Origin: Emticicia oligotrophica DSM 17448
GTDB taxonomy: Bacteria; Bacteroidota; Bacteroidia; Cytophagales; Spirosomataceae
Length of the DNA: 64,000 nt
NCBI RefSeq assembly: GCF_000263195.1
Contig: NC_018748.1
Span: 1,612,001 to 1,676,000 of the forward strand
Direction of reading: 5' to 3'
Shown here: one piece after another, positions 1 through 9,073 of the stretch
How positions within the stretch are numbered: position 1 is the first letter of the stretch
How the letters are laid out: every line of letters begins with the position of its first letter
Program-made: the position numbers and the translations under genes
The notes under the pieces: model-generated
What the model was told of the DNA's origin: nothing
What the model saw: the letters and a program-made list of their open reading frames with translations, nothing else
Database searches by the model: none

Positions 1-18
1 TATAATTAAATAAATTCA

Positions 19-318
19 ATGAAGTATCAGTGTGACAATCATCAGAAGTGCATGAAGATGATACAGGCCGTTCTTGACGGTTCTGCATCTGCTGAGGAAA
101 TCGAACACTTCAAGCAAAACATGGATGTGTGTATGCCGTGTATCGAGACCTATAAACTCGAAAAATGCATGAAGGAAGCCATGCAAGAAAAAGTTGAAAA
201 GAAATGCTGTCCAGAGAAGTTAGTTCTTGATATTAAAGCAAAAATCGGACTGTCACTTTTAGTTTTAGGATTTATAGCAGTTGAAGTAAAATTATATTCA
301 ATATTTTTTAGTTGTTAA
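19..318 (+). CDS. Small zinc-binding anti-sigma-factor-like protein
   Basis: A 99-residue protein rich in Cys and Lys. It carries H30 followed by C38-x2-C41 and a later CC pair (58-59), which resembles the zinc-coordinating anti-sigma (ZAS/RsrA-like) fold; the spacing Hx7CxxC is longer than the usual Hx3CxxC. Such proteins hold an ECF sigma factor inactive in the cytoplasm and often respond to redox or zinc stress. The partner would be expected just upstream, outside the window. Residues about 77-96 form an unusual hydrophobic tail that could be a membrane anchor. A terminator-like hairpin follows at once. The family is inferred from motif pattern only. Confidence 0.6.
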   Translation: MKYQCDNHQKCMKMIQAVLDGSASAEEIEHFKQNMDVCMPCIETYKLEKCMKEAMQEKVEKKCCPEKLVLDIKAKIGLSLLVLGFIAVEVKLYSIFFSC

Positions 319-325
319 TTCACTT

Positions 326-354
326 GATAGTAAGCCTTTTACTATCGGTTTTTT
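326..354 (+). terminator. Terminator after the anti-sigma-like gene
   Basis: Inverted repeat GATAGTAA/TTACTATC (326-333 and 339-346) followed by a T-rich run at 349-354, eight bases after the stop codon. Confidence 0.6.
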
Positions 355-371
355 CTAAAAAAATTAAATAG

Positions 372-379
372 TATATTTG
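372..379 (+). promoter_or_regulatory. Bacteroidota-type -7 element TATATTTG upstream of gmk
   Basis: Matches the TAnnTTTG consensus exactly and lies between a terminator and gmk. No clear -33 TTG is visible. Transcription would start near 386. Confidence 0.5.
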
Positions 380-391
380 CAAAAATATTCG

Positions 392-422
392 GCCGTCAAA
401 TTTAGAATTTGATGGCTTTTTT
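392..422 (+). terminator. Terminator-like hairpin inside the gmk leader
   Basis: An 11-bp stem (392-402 with 406-416, one G-T pair) followed by six T. It sits between the predicted promoter at 372-379 and the gmk start at 482, so it would lie in the 5' leader of the gmk-nadD transcript if that promoter is used. Confidence 0.5.
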
Positions 423-481
423 AATAATTATAAAATCAGTTGTGGCTTTATTTAAGTCGTTGGCCATTAACTAATCTTCTC

Positions 482-1084
482 ATGAAAGGTAAAGCAATTA
501 TATTTTGTGCCCCATCGGGCTCGGGTAAAACTACCATTGTTAAGCATCTACTTGACAAATACACAAATCTCGGTTTTTCAATTTCAGCATGTACTCGCGA
601 TAAACGCGGGCGTAATGAAGAAAACGGCAAAGATTATTATTTCCTTAGTATTCATGATTTTAAAGAAAGAATTGATAGAGATGAATTTGTAGAATGGCAA
701 GAAGTATACCCAGGAGCTTATTATGGTACACTAAAAACTGAAATCGAACGCCTGTGGGATGAAGGCAAAAATGTAATTTTTGATGTGGATGTAAAGGGCG
801 GAATGAATCTGAAAAGATACTTCGGCGACAACGCTTTGGCAATTTACGTAAAAGTGCCTTCGATGGAAGAATTGGAAAGAAGATTACGCAGCCGTGGCAC
901 TGACGATGAAGATAGCATTTCTAGAAGAATCTATAAAATGAAGTTCGAGATGGAGTTTCAAGATAAATTCGATGTCATTTTGCACAATGATGATATCCAA
1001 CATTCTTGGCAAAAAGCCGAAGAACTCTACGAGCAATTTACTAAAAATGAGTTAGTGATTACAAAAAAACCGTTGGAAGTGTGA
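482..1084 (+). CDS. gmk: Guanylate kinase
   Basis: Phosphorylates GMP/dGMP to GDP/dGDP with ATP in the cytoplasm. The protein is 200 residues, close to the 207 of the E. coli enzyme. The P-loop APSGSGKT lies at residues 9-16, followed by the typical S-x-C-T-R-x-K/R-R GMP-binding stretch and a Y-Y-F-L segment of the GMP-binding domain. I chose the ATG at 482; an upstream TTG/ATG extension to 440 would add 14 residues outside the family fold. The stop overlaps the start of nadD by 4 bases, so the two are translationally coupled. Confidence 0.95.
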   Translation: MKGKAIIFCAPSGSGKTTIVKHLLDKYTNLGFSISACTRDKRGRNEENGKDYYFLSIHDFKERIDRDEFVEWQEVYPGAYYGTLKTEIERLWDEGKNVIFDVDVKGGMNLKRYFGDNALAIYVKVPSMEELERRLRSRGTDDEDSISRRIYKMKFEMEFQDKFDVILHNDDIQHSWQKAEELYEQFTKNELVITKKPLEV

Positions 1085-1653
1085 AAATAGGTTTGTTCTT
1101 TGGTTCGTTTAATCCGATTCACGTGGGGCATTTGATTATTGCCAACACTATGGCCAATTGCACCGATTTGGAGCAAGTTTGGTTTGTGGTTTCTCCACAA
1201 AATCCGTTCAAGAAAAACAAAAGTTTATTGCATGAGTTTGACCGACTCACGATGGTAGAAAAGGCAATAGCCGATAATTTTAAGCTAAAGGCCAGCGATA
1301 TTGAGTTTTCGATGCCTAAACCAAGCTACACGATTGATACGCTCACGAAATTATCCGAACGCTACCCTCAACACGATTTTAAGTTGATTATGGGTGAAGA
1401 TAATTTGGTACAATTTGAAAATTGGAAAAACTACGATAAAATTCTTGAATATTACGAACTATATGTATATCCTCGCCCAAATACGGCCGAACATAATTTC
1501 AAGAATCATCCAAAAGTAAAGTTTATTGAAGCTCCTTTACTCGATATTTCAGCAACATTTATTCGAAATTCTATCAAAGCAGGTAAACCAATACGTTATA
1601 TGGTTTCTGATGAAGTAGATGAATATATTCGTTGGAAGAAGTTTTATTTATAA
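1081..1653 (+). CDS. nadD: Nicotinate-nucleotide adenylyltransferase
   Basis: Converts nicotinate mononucleotide and ATP to deamido-NAD in NAD synthesis. The 190-residue protein opens with the nucleotidyltransferase signature [10 protein letters not shown] (residues 8-17) and ends with SATFIRNSI, the ISSTxIR-like ATP-binding motif. Translation starts at a GTG that overlaps the gmk stop (GTGA), which suggests coupled expression. The pairing of gmk with nadD is common in Bacteroidota (from general knowledge). Confidence 0.95.
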   Translation: MKIGLFFGSFNPIHVGHLIIANTMANCTDLEQVWFVVSPQNPFKKNKSLLHEFDRLTMVEKAIADNFKLKASDIEFSMPKPSYTIDTLTKLSERYPQHDFKLIMGEDNLVQFENWKNYDKILEYYELYVYPRPNTAEHNFKNHPKVKFIEAPLLDISATFIRNSIKAGKPIRYMVSDEVDEYIRWKKFYL

Positions 1654-1656
1654 AAT

Positions 1657-1715
1657 TTTGGGGCGAACATTCTGTTCGCATTAATACAATCAAACAGAAG
1701 ATTCACCCCAAAAAT
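1657..1715. terminator. Two-hairpin inverted repeat between convergent genes
   Basis: Outer arms TTTTGGGG/CCCCAAAA enclose an inner GCGAACA-TTC-TGTTCGC stem (1663-1679). It lies between convergent nadD and the reductase gene, so it probably terminates both transcripts. Confidence 0.55.
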
Positions 1716-2617
1716 TATTTACTAATCTGCCCCGCCAAAACCTCAATTCCTTCCATAAAACTTACTGGCTCATAACCCAGCACCTCACGAGATTTCGTTA
1801 AATCAAAACCCGTTCTTGGCGGTCGTTTAGCTGGTTGAGAAAAAGTAGTAGAGTCGGCTTGTGCAATCAATGATTTATTAAGTTTAAAATAATCAGCAGT
1901 CATGATTGCCATTTCGTAAGGTGTAAGAAAATCTTTCCCTGAAATATTAAAAATACCTTCGGCTTCTTTGGTAGCAATCAATGCACAACCTTTGGCCAAA
2001 TCTTCAGCTAATGTTGGTGTACGCCATTGATCGGTAACGACCTTGATATTTTTACCTTCCTCAAGCGATTTTTTCACCCATAAAATAATATTCGTACGGC
2101 TCATATCATGTGCAATGCCATAAACCAATACCGTGCGGGCAATGGCCCACCGAATTTTACTATGAATGACCAATTTCTCGGCCGCATATTTACTCCAGCC
2201 ATAAAAACTAATCGGATTTGCCTCGTCCTCTTCTTTATATGGCCCCGAGGTTCCATCAAAAATAAAATCGGTTGAAATATGGAGTAAAAAGCTGTCAGTT
2301 TTCGCACAAGCTTCTACTAAATACTCTACCGAACTCACATTTTGTGCCCAACACGCTGCTTTTTCGCTTTCACATTGGTCAACATTAGTCATAGCAGCAG
2401 TATGAATAATAACCTCAGGCTGAATGCTTTCTACAACACTCAATACTTGTTCACGATTTGTAATATCCATGGGGTGATATTCATATCCCTCATGAAATGG
2501 TAATCGATTTTCACCACGAGCAGTGGCTATGATTTGAACATCCTGATTATTTAAGAGAAGCTCAACAAGCTTTTGCCCTAAAAGTCCATTAGAACCAGTA
2601 ATTAAAATTTTCTTCAT
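1715..2617 (-). CDS. SDR-family dTDP-4-dehydrorhamnose reductase-like protein
   Basis: An extended short-chain dehydrogenase/reductase of 300 residues, closest in pattern to RmlD (dTDP-rhamnose synthesis; reduces the 4-keto sugar with NAD(P)H). It has the N-terminal TGSNGLLGQ dinucleotide-binding loop (about residues 6-14), the substrate-side DFIFDG segment and a YxxxK catalytic pair (YGWSK). The ATG at 2617 is preferred to a TTG at 2629 because the Rossmann strand follows it directly. No other rhamnose genes are adjacent, so the exact substrate is open. Confidence 0.75.
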   Translation of the reverse strand: MKKILITGSNGLLGQKLVELLLNNQDVQIIATARGENRLPFHEGYEYHPMDITNREQVLSVVESIQPEVIIHTAAMTNVDQCESEKAACWAQNVSSVEYLVEACAKTDSFLLHISTDFIFDGTSGPYKEEDEANPISFYGWSKYAAEKLVIHSKIRWAIARTVLVYGIAHDMSRTNIILWVKKSLEEGKNIKVVTDQWRTPTLAEDLAKGCALIATKEAEGIFNISGKDFLTPYEMAIMTADYFKLNKSLIAQADSTTFSQPAKRPPRTGFDLTKSREVLGYEPVSFMEGIEVLAGQISK

Positions 2618-2661
2618 TTTATATTTCAAAAATCACTTCGCTAATTGAGAGAAGTCGAAGG

Positions 2662-3360
2662 TTAATACTTATAGCCAAATTTTTTGGTAATCTTCTTTTT
2701 ACGCATTTTTTTTACCTTTAAATCCATTTTGATGTCTTCTTTAGGACGGTCGGCTGAGTCTTTAGGCTGCTTTGCAATTTCATCAATTACATTCAAATTA
2801 TCAATAACCTCGCCAAAAACTGTATAACCATTATCCAAATGAGGCGTTCCACCCAAAATCATGTAATCGGCACGTTGTTCGGTAGTATAATTCATGCCAT
2901 TACGCTGGGCAATGGTGGTAATTTCTTCATCTGTACGTTTTTTTCCTTGCACAATATAAAATTGACAAGCACTCGATTTTTTTTCAGGATTATTATCACG
3001 AGCAGCGGCTAAAGCACCTTTTCGATGAATATGATTGGGTTTGAACTCAAAAGGAATACGTTCAAGATTTCCACCTCCATTACCCAAACGCTCGCCTGGT
3101 TTGGCATTTTTTGAGTTGGGGTCGCCACCTTGAATCATAAATCCATCAATGATTCGATGAAACAATAAACTATCGTAGAATTTTTGCTCAACTAACTTCA
3201 CGAAATTAGCTTTATGCAGCGGTGTATCATCGAATAATACCATGTGCATAGTACCAAACTTAGTATTGAGCGTCACTAAATAATCTTTCTTAGATTTTTT
3301 TTGAGCGATAGCAAAAGTGCTGAAGAATAGTAGTATAAAAACAAAAAAGTGCTTTTTCAT
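2662..3360 (-). CDS. Exported cyclophilin-type peptidyl-prolyl isomerase
   Basis: Catalyses proline cis/trans isomerisation during folding, probably in the periplasm. Starting at the ATG at 3360 the 232-residue protein opens with a Sec signal peptide (MKKHFFVF...FAIAQ) followed by a cyclophilin domain with F-H-R-I-I-D-G-F-M-I-Q-G-G-D-P, the catalytic FHR core. An upstream start at 3387 would put nine residues before the signal peptide and is less likely. The C-terminal basic tail (KKMRKKKITKK) is outside the domain. It is 45 bases from the SDR gene in the same direction. Confidence 0.88.
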   Translation of the reverse strand: MKKHFFVFILLFFSTFAIAQKKSKKDYLVTLNTKFGTMHMVLFDDTPLHKANFVKLVEQKFYDSLLFHRIIDGFMIQGGDPNSKNAKPGERLGNGGGNLERIPFEFKPNHIHRKGALAAARDNNPEKKSSACQFYIVQGKKRTDEEITTIAQRNGMNYTTEQRADYMILGGTPHLDNGYTVFGEVIDNLNVIDEIAKQPKDSADRPKEDIKMDLKVKKMRKKKITKKFGYKY

Positions 3361-3446
3361 GCGAATAAAGGCGATGATAAAGCACAAAAATACAATAAAT
3401 ATTTTGATGAGGATTAGGCTACCCCGAAATTTGATTCTATGGTATT

Positions 3447-3980
3447 TTAGGCCAAAACTAAATTAGCCGTAACATAACTCATGAAAGCACTGCTTTTGAG
3501 AATTTCCTTAAACCAAAATGTATAGTTCTGAGGATTTTGTGATACATCGTCAAGAAGAGCATCAACCGAAACCCACTTATAATCAGCTACTTCTTCAGGG
3601 TTTACGATAAATGATTCATTGTAAGTACCTACAAAAACGTGGTCAACTTCGTGTTCAATCAAACCGTTTTCGAATACTGTACGATATTGAAATTTATACA
3701 AGAACTCAAGTGATGTATCAAAACCCATTTCTTCGCCTAAACGACGGTGTGCCGCCTCGCTGATTCCTTCATTAGCATTTGGGTGGCCACAACAAGTATT
3801 TGTCCATAAATCACCCGAATGATACTTGTGAGAAGTGCGTTGGTGAATCAGTAACTCATTATTATCGTTGAAAACCAATATCGAAAAGGCTCTATGGAGC
3901 CAACCCTTTTGGTGAACCAAAAGCTTTTCGCCCGTACCGATTTCCTCGTCGTGTTCGTTTACGATTATAATATTTGTCAT
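3447..3980 (-). CDS. idi: Isopentenyl-diphosphate delta-isomerase, type I
   Basis: Interconverts IPP and DMAPP for isoprenoid synthesis (quinones, undecaprenyl carriers, carotenoids). The 177-residue length fits the family (about 180). It has the Nudix-like fold with the active-site cysteine segment TNTCCGHP (about residues 61-68) and the conserved AxRRLxEEMGF helix carrying the metal-binding and catalytic glutamates. It stands alone with no isoprenoid gene next to it. Confidence 0.94.
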   Translation of the reverse strand: MTNIIIVNEHDEEIGTGEKLLVHQKGWLHRAFSILVFNDNNELLIHQRTSHKYHSGDLWTNTCCGHPNANEGISEAAHRRLGEEMGFDTSLEFLYKFQYRTVFENGLIEHEVDHVFVGTYNESFIVNPEEVADYKWVSVDALLDDVSQNPQNYTFWFKEILKSSAFMSYVTANLVLA

Positions 3981-4058
3981 AAAGCTTCTTCTCCTTTAGG
4001 AGTCTTTGTTTTCGAAATGCGTAATTATTTTAATAACCATCGAAAAATCAAAAATGTT

Positions 4059-5291
4059 TTACTCGGCTAATAATTTATCGACCAAACGGTTAAAATCACT
4101 CACAAAATCATCATAATATTTACCCGTTCCTGGTCCAGAAAAACCAGTATGAATCTCGCGTACTTGTCCTTTCTTATCTACGAAAATAGTTGTTGGAAAA
4201 CCAATCACACGATTAAGCATTGGTAAAGTTGTTGAAGCATCGGCTTTATCATTTGTTCCTGCTAAAAGCACTTCATAATCAATACCAAAACGCTCTTTCA
4301 AACGCTTAATTTTAGGATAAGCAAAAGCTGGGTCTGTACTTTTTTCGTAGGCTAAACCTATGATTTCAACGCCTTTTTGCTTATTTTTTTGGTACCAAGG
4401 AGCCAAAAACTTACTTTCATCCATACAATTCGGGCACCAAGAACCCATGATTTGTACCACCACTACTTTGCCTTTGTAGCGGTCATCAGTCAAAGAAATT
4501 TTCTTACCTTGTTCATTAGCAAACGAAAACTGGATTGTTTGGTAGCCCTCTTTTAGATAAGTCAATGTTTTCTCATCGGGCAAAGTGGCATTATCATCTT
4601 TCACACCCTCCCAAGATTCGAAACTACTAAGACTTGACCAAAATTCGCCACCGGTAAGCTTTCCGCCCTCAACTTTAGCTTTAAACAAAAATAAATGTGT
4701 GCCATCAAAACACGAAAGTTTGAGGCTATCACCCATCAAGTTTCCTTGTAAATAACGATAATCGCCTGTTGAAGTCAAGAAAGTACCATTTACTTCATTA
4801 CCTTTCGTAGAAAAAAGTCCAACCGAAACTGTTGAATCTTTCAAATCTTCGGAGCGAAACAAAACACTATATTTAGGTGCTAAAAGTGTTTCTGGTTTAT
4901 CAGTTTTATCAGTAAATCGATAAGTTTTTCCATATTCAGCTACAAAATTGCCTTGCAAAAAACTAAAATCCGAACGCATTTTCTTCCAATAACCCACTAA
5001 CTTTTCACCCTCTACTTTCGCTACAATTTCAGCATCAAACAATTCCATCGGGATATGCAGCGAATCATCTTTCACAAAAGATTTATCCATCTTTAGTTTT
5101 TCTTCACCATTCAAAATCGTTACTGAATAGCCATCAGATTCTTTTTGTAATTCAAAATTAAAAGGTAATTCACCACCTTTCGTCGGAATAACAGCTCGCC
5201 AAATACCAGATTTAGGCTCAGAAGAAGTTTTACAAGCGTTTAGAAAAAGAGAGACAAAGACAATAAATGGTAATTTGATAAATAATTTCAT
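4059..5291 (-). CDS. TlpA/thioredoxin-fold lipoprotein
   Basis: A periplasmic thiol-disulfide oxidoreductase-like protein of 410 residues. From the ATG at 5291 it begins with a lipoprotein signal ending LNAC (lipobox), so it is probably membrane anchored. Residues about 25-235 form a DUF4369-like or otherwise uncharacterised beta-rich region; the C-terminal third is a TlpA/AhpC-type thioredoxin fold with W285-CPNC (C286, C289) and a cis-proline segment (GFPTTIFVDKKG). Likely role: reduction of envelope disulfides; the substrate is unknown. Divergent from rsmH. Confidence 0.8.
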   Translation of the reverse strand: MKLFIKLPFIVFVSLFLNACKTSSEPKSGIWRAVIPTKGGELPFNFELQKESDGYSVTILNGEEKLKMDKSFVKDDSLHIPMELFDAEIVAKVEGEKLVGYWKKMRSDFSFLQGNFVAEYGKTYRFTDKTDKPETLLAPKYSVLFRSEDLKDSTVSVGLFSTKGNEVNGTFLTSTGDYRYLQGNLMGDSLKLSCFDGTHLFLFKAKVEGGKLTGGEFWSSLSSFESWEGVKDDNATLPDEKTLTYLKEGYQTIQFSFANEQGKKISLTDDRYKGKVVVVQIMGSWCPNCMDESKFLAPWYQKNKQKGVEIIGLAYEKSTDPAFAYPKIKRLKERFGIDYEVLLAGTNDKADASTTLPMLNRVIGFPTTIFVDKKGQVREIHTGFSGPGTGKYYDDFVSDFNRLVDKLLAE

Positions 5292-5355
5292 AAGGTTTCT
5301 TTGGTTCGATGAACGTTCGGAAGGGTGTTTACCCCTCAAGCGTTGATTTTTTTAG

Positions 5356-5363
5356 TACTTTTG
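5356..5363 (+). promoter_or_regulatory. -7 element TACTTTTG upstream of rsmH
   Basis: Exact TAnnTTTG match 31 bases before the rsmH ATG, in the divergent spacer with the TlpA-like gene. Confidence 0.55.
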
Positions 5364-5394
5364 CATTTCAACATTGTAAATATATAAAAAGTTT

Positions 5395-6303
5395 ATGTCA
5401 GTTTATCACACGCCCGTTATGCTCAAAGAATGTTTAGAAGGTCTGAATATCAAACCCGATGGCATTTATGTTGATGTTACTTTTGGCGGCGGTGGACATT
5501 CACGGGCTATTTTAGAGAAACTTACTACTGGAAAACTCTACTCATTTGACCAAGATGCGGATGCAAAAGAGCAATCAAAACTTATAGAAAATAAGAATTT
5601 TACTTTTATTGAGGCGAATTTCCGAAACATCAAACAATATTTACGTTTGTATGGTGTAAGAAAAGTAGATGGTATTTTGGCCGACTTAGGTATTTCATCG
5701 CACCAAATTGATACTCCAGAACGCGGCTTTTCGACTCGTTATGATGCCGAATTGGATATGCGAATGAACCAAAATGCCGATTTTTCTGCCAAAAATATTG
5801 TTAATGAATATTCGGTGGATGAACTACATAAAATTTTAGGCATGTATGGCGAAATCAAGAATGCTCGCACTGCTGCCCAAACAATCTATACAGCACGCCT
5901 CAACCGCCCGATTAACACCATCAATGATTTGAAAAATGTAATGGGGAAATTAGCCCCCAAAGGCAAAGAAAATAAATATTTTGCCCAAGTTTTTCAAGCT
6001 CTTCGCATTGTTGTTAATGAAGAAATGGCTGTTCTTGAAGAATTTTTACTACAAACACCCGAAGTTTTAGCTCCAGAAGGTCGTTTGGTTGTGATGTCGT
6101 ATCACTCATTGGAAGACCGCTTGGTTAAGAATTTTATCAGAAGTGGTAAGTTCAGCGGCGAAGTTGAGAAAGATATTTTTGGTAATGATAAGAAACCTTT
6201 AGAAGCAATTACCCGAAAAGCTATTGAGGCCACACCCGAAGAAGTAGAACAAAATCCAAGGGCCAGAAGTGCGAAATTAAGAATCGCAGAACCCTTAAAA
6301 TAA
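5395..6303 (+). CDS. rsmH: 16S rRNA (cytosine(1402)-N4)-methyltransferase
   Basis: Methylates N4 of C1402 in the 16S rRNA P site using SAM. The 302-residue protein starts YHTPVML, then has the SAM-binding VDVTFGGGGHS motif (about residues 27-37), ADLGISSHQID and the family-typical R-A-R-S-A-K-L-R end. In most bacteria it follows mraZ at the head of the dcw cluster; here no mraZ precedes it, as the upstream neighbour is a divergent TlpA-like gene. Confidence 0.96.
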   Translation: MSVYHTPVMLKECLEGLNIKPDGIYVDVTFGGGGHSRAILEKLTTGKLYSFDQDADAKEQSKLIENKNFTFIEANFRNIKQYLRLYGVRKVDGILADLGISSHQIDTPERGFSTRYDAELDMRMNQNADFSAKNIVNEYSVDELHKILGMYGEIKNARTAAQTIYTARLNRPINTINDLKNVMGKLAPKGKENKYFAQVFQALRIVVNEEMAVLEEFLLQTPEVLAPEGRLVVMSYHSLEDRLVKNFIRSGKFSGEVEKDIFGNDKKPLEAITRKAIEATPEEVEQNPRARSAKLRIAEPLK

Positions 6304-6408
6304 ATTTCGTTTAATTTTCGATTTTATTTCTGCCTAATTCATAAATTTGTCTTATCTATTGAGCTAAATGCTCATAAAATCGTGCTTTAAAAATAAAACT
6401 TATAATTC

Positions 6409-6816
6409 ATGACTGGAATGGAAACGAATACTTTTCGGAGCCGTCCTGAACCTGCTACCGCGACTGCCCCTCCTTCAAAGCCAAAGCAGCCTCGCAAACC
6501 AGGTATCTTTGACAGCCTCAATTCTTGGCTAACCAATCGTTTAGAACTTGGTAGTGAACTACCTACCGAAACGCTCAAACGCATCATTTGGGTTGTTTTT
6601 TTGGGCATCATCTACATTTACGTACAACATAGTTATGAAAGTTTTATCAAAAAAATAGATAAAGCTCGCAATGACATGGAAGAAAAACGTGCAGCATACA
6701 TCTCCCAAAAATCAAGATACATGTTTGCTAGTAAGCAGTCTGAAATAGCAAAAAAATTAAGCAATGATGGTCTTGAAGAAAACATTACTCCACCCACAAA
6801 AATTGTAGTGAAATAA
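6409..6816 (+). CDS. ftsL: FtsL-like division protein
   Basis: A small bitopic protein of 135 residues: a Pro/Lys-rich cytoplasmic N-terminus, one membrane helix at about 58-73, then a periplasmic coiled-coil-like segment (SYESFIKKIDKARNDMEEKRAAY). This architecture, size and the place between rsmH and ftsI identify it as FtsL, which scaffolds the divisome with FtsB/FtsQ. Sequence conservation of FtsL is always low, so the call rests mainly on topology and position. The start could be ATG 6409 or ATG 6418. Confidence 0.8.
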   Translation: MTGMETNTFRSRPEPATATAPPSKPKQPRKPGIFDSLNSWLTNRLELGSELPTETLKRIIWVVFLGIIYIYVQHSYESFIKKIDKARNDMEEKRAAYISQKSRYMFASKQSEIAKKLSNDGLEENITPPTKIVVK

Positions 6817-6900
6817 TATATAGAGTCCTAAGTGTAGGGATACCCGTCTGTACAATTCTGAATTTTGAGTTTTTACTTGGAATTACAAGAATACCCCTGT

Positions 6901-6928
6901 CAGAACTCTACACTCAGAACTCAGAACT
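6901..6928. repeat. Four-unit heptamer array upstream of ftsI
   Basis: Four 7-base units in register: CAGAACT, CTACACT, CAGAACT, CAGAACT. Ends 10 bases before the ftsI ATG. Similar four-unit arrays occur at 23869, 26869 and 54122, with a shorter one at 23745. Confidence 0.7.
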
Positions 6929-6938
6929 CATTAAAATT

Positions 6939-9041
6939 ATGGCTCCAAAACGCTCAATACGTGAAGAAATCCAGTGGCGTGCGAAAGTAACCTTTGGAAT
7001 CGTTTTTATCATAGGCTCGTTAATTACTGCTCAAATATTTGTTATTCAGGTTTTTCAGAAGAAAAAGTGGGCGGACAAAATGGAGAAAGTACAAAGCAAG
7101 CCCATGAAAATAAGAGCTCAGCGAGGAAATATCTTCGCTGCTGATGGTCGTAGCTTATTAGCTACATCTGTACCCCGCTATCGTGTAGGAATTGATGTCA
7201 CGAGAGCCAAACCTGCTTATTTCAAAGAAAAAATCGACAGTTTATGCCGAAAACTAGCCAATTTCTTTCAAGATCGCTCGGCCGAGGATTATAAACGCCT
7301 AATTAAAAATGCCCGCGAAGAAAAGAAACTGATTTTCGTGGCTCTTGGAAATCGTTTGGTTGATTACCAAGAACGTCAGCAAATAAAGACATTCCCATTT
7401 TTTAGAGAAGGCCCCATGAAAGGAGGTGGAAAGTTTGAACGACTTGAGCGAAGAGTAATGCCTTTTGACGACATGGCCTTGCGTTCTATCGGAAAACTCG
7501 ACCGTGATACGCAAACGCGTGGTGACTTTGGTATTGAATTTAGCTTCAATAATTACTTAGCTGGCCGAGATGGCGTGGGCTTATTTCAGCGTCTCACGGG
7601 GGGTGTATGGAAACCTGTAGAAGATAGCCCAGAAGTACGCCCAGAAGCAGGCTTAGACGTAATCACTACTATTGATGTAAATTACCAAGATATTGTTGAA
7701 AGTGCCCTTCGCAATCAAGTTATTAATACCAATGCCAAATATGGTTCGGCAGTAGTGATGGAAATTGCCACGGGTGAAATTAAGGCCATTACCAATCTTT
7801 CGAGAAGAAATGGCTCTGATTCTACTAGTAAATTCTATACCGAAGATTTCAATTATGCCGTAAGGGGTGGAACTGACCCTGGTTCGACTTTCAAATTGGC
7901 TACTATGGTGGCTTTACTAGAAAAATCGAATCTTAGTCTGAATGAAGATGCTGGGTTTTGCGGCGGAAGTATTATGCACAATAAAACCGAAATGACATGT
8001 TCGGAAGAACACGGAAATCAGACCGTAAAACAAGTTTTTGAACATTCGTGCAATATCGGCATCTATAATCTGGTGAAAAAGCATTTTGGTTTCTCTAATG
8101 CCGATGAGTTTGTATCTTACCTGACTCGCTTTAAACTCGACCAACCCGTTGGTTTTCAGTTGAAAGGTGAAACCGAACCAATTATTAAAAATCGTAAAAG
8201 TTCTACTTTTAGTAATACCACTATTCCTTGGATGTCGATTGGCTATGAAACTCGACTTACGCCTTTACAAATGCTAACTTTCTACAATGCCATTGCCAAT
8301 AATGGCCATTGGGTACAGCCACTCATTGTAAAAGAAATTCGTGAAGCCGACCGAGTCACCGAAAGATTTGAAGCCAACCAAGACCCAACGCCTATTTGTT
8401 CAGAGCGTACGGCCAAATTGGCTCAAGAAATGATGCGAGGTGTAGTGGAAAATGGTACTGCACAAAACATCAATACGGGCTTTTGCAAAGTAGCAGGAAA
8501 AACGGGAACTTCAAGAAAACGTGAGAATGGCTACGTAAAAAACCAATATTATACGGCTTTTATTGGATTTTTCCCAGCAGATAACCCTAAATATAGTTGT
8601 GCAGTAATTATTGATGAGCCTCAGGGTGCCAACCTCTATGCCCGTGATGTGGCCGCTCCAGTATTTCGCACGATTGCCGATAAAATATTTGCTTATGATG
8701 TAGCCTTGCATCCATCTAAAAATAAAGCATCTAATATTCAGAAAATCCAAACACAAGCACAAGCTGGTTACGCTGAAGATTTCCGCACAGTGAATGAAGA
8801 GTTGGGCATTCAGAATTCACCGAGTAGTGCAGGTTGGGTGAAAGCCTCGAAAAATGGAAGTTCAGTTGCGTGGCAAAGAGTAGAAGACCGAAAGGATTTA
8901 CCAGATGTGAGTGGGATGTCACTCCGAGATGCCATCCATATTCTCGAAAACAAGGGCTTTAAAGTACGATACTCAGGGCTTGGCAAGGTTAGCGACTATG
9001 CCATTGTTCAACCTAAAGTTGTTTCTCTAGTTTTGAAATAA
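6939..9041 (+). CDS. ftsI: Penicillin-binding protein, FtsI/PBP3 type with PASTA domain
   Basis: Class B transpeptidase that cross-links septal peptidoglycan with FtsW. It is 700 residues, with one membrane helix near residues 15-37, a PBP dimerisation region, and the transpeptidase motifs S316-T-F-K (acyl-enzyme serine), S370-C-N and K521-T-G-T. The last roughly 60 residues (PDVSGMSLRDAIHILENKG) are a single PASTA domain, found in many Bacteroidota FtsI proteins. It follows ftsL. The usual next genes (murE, mraY, murD, ftsW, murG, murC) are absent downstream. Confidence 0.95.
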   Translation: MAPKRSIREEIQWRAKVTFGIVFIIGSLITAQIFVIQVFQKKKWADKMEKVQSKPMKIRAQRGNIFAADGRSLLATSVPRYRVGIDVTRAKPAYFKEKIDSLCRKLANFFQDRSAEDYKRLIKNAREEKKLIFVALGNRLVDYQERQQIKTFPFFREGPMKGGGKFERLERRVMPFDDMALRSIGKLDRDTQTRGDFGIEFSFNNYLAGRDGVGLFQRLTGGVWKPVEDSPEVRPEAGLDVITTIDVNYQDIVESALRNQVINTNAKYGSAVVMEIATGEIKAITNLSRRNGSDSTSKFYTEDFNYAVRGGTDPGSTFKLATMVALLEKSNLSLNEDAGFCGGSIMHNKTEMTCSEEHGNQTVKQVFEHSCNIGIYNLVKKHFGFSNADEFVSYLTRFKLDQPVGFQLKGETEPIIKNRKSSTFSNTTIPWMSIGYETRLTPLQMLTFYNAIANNGHWVQPLIVKEIREADRVTERFEANQDPTPICSERTAKLAQEMMRGVVENGTAQNINTGFCKVAGKTGTSRKRENGYVKNQYYTAFIGFFPADNPKYSCAVIIDEPQGANLYARDVAAPVFRTIADKIFAYDVALHPSKNKASNIQKIQTQAQAGYAEDFRTVNEELGIQNSPSSAGWVKASKNGSSVAWQRVEDRKDLPDVSGMSLRDAIHILENKGFKVRYSGLGKVSDYAIVQPKVVSLVLK

Positions 9042-9042
9042 A

Positions 9043-9073
9043 GGTAAGACTTCGCTCAGAGCGAAGTCTTACC
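9043..9073. terminator. Perfect 15-bp hairpin after ftsI
   Basis: GGTAAGACTTCGCTC (9043-9057), one base, then its exact reverse complement to 9073, directly after the ftsI stop. There is no T run, so it may be a solitary palindromic repeat or an mRNA-stabilising hairpin rather than an intrinsic terminator. Confidence 0.6.
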
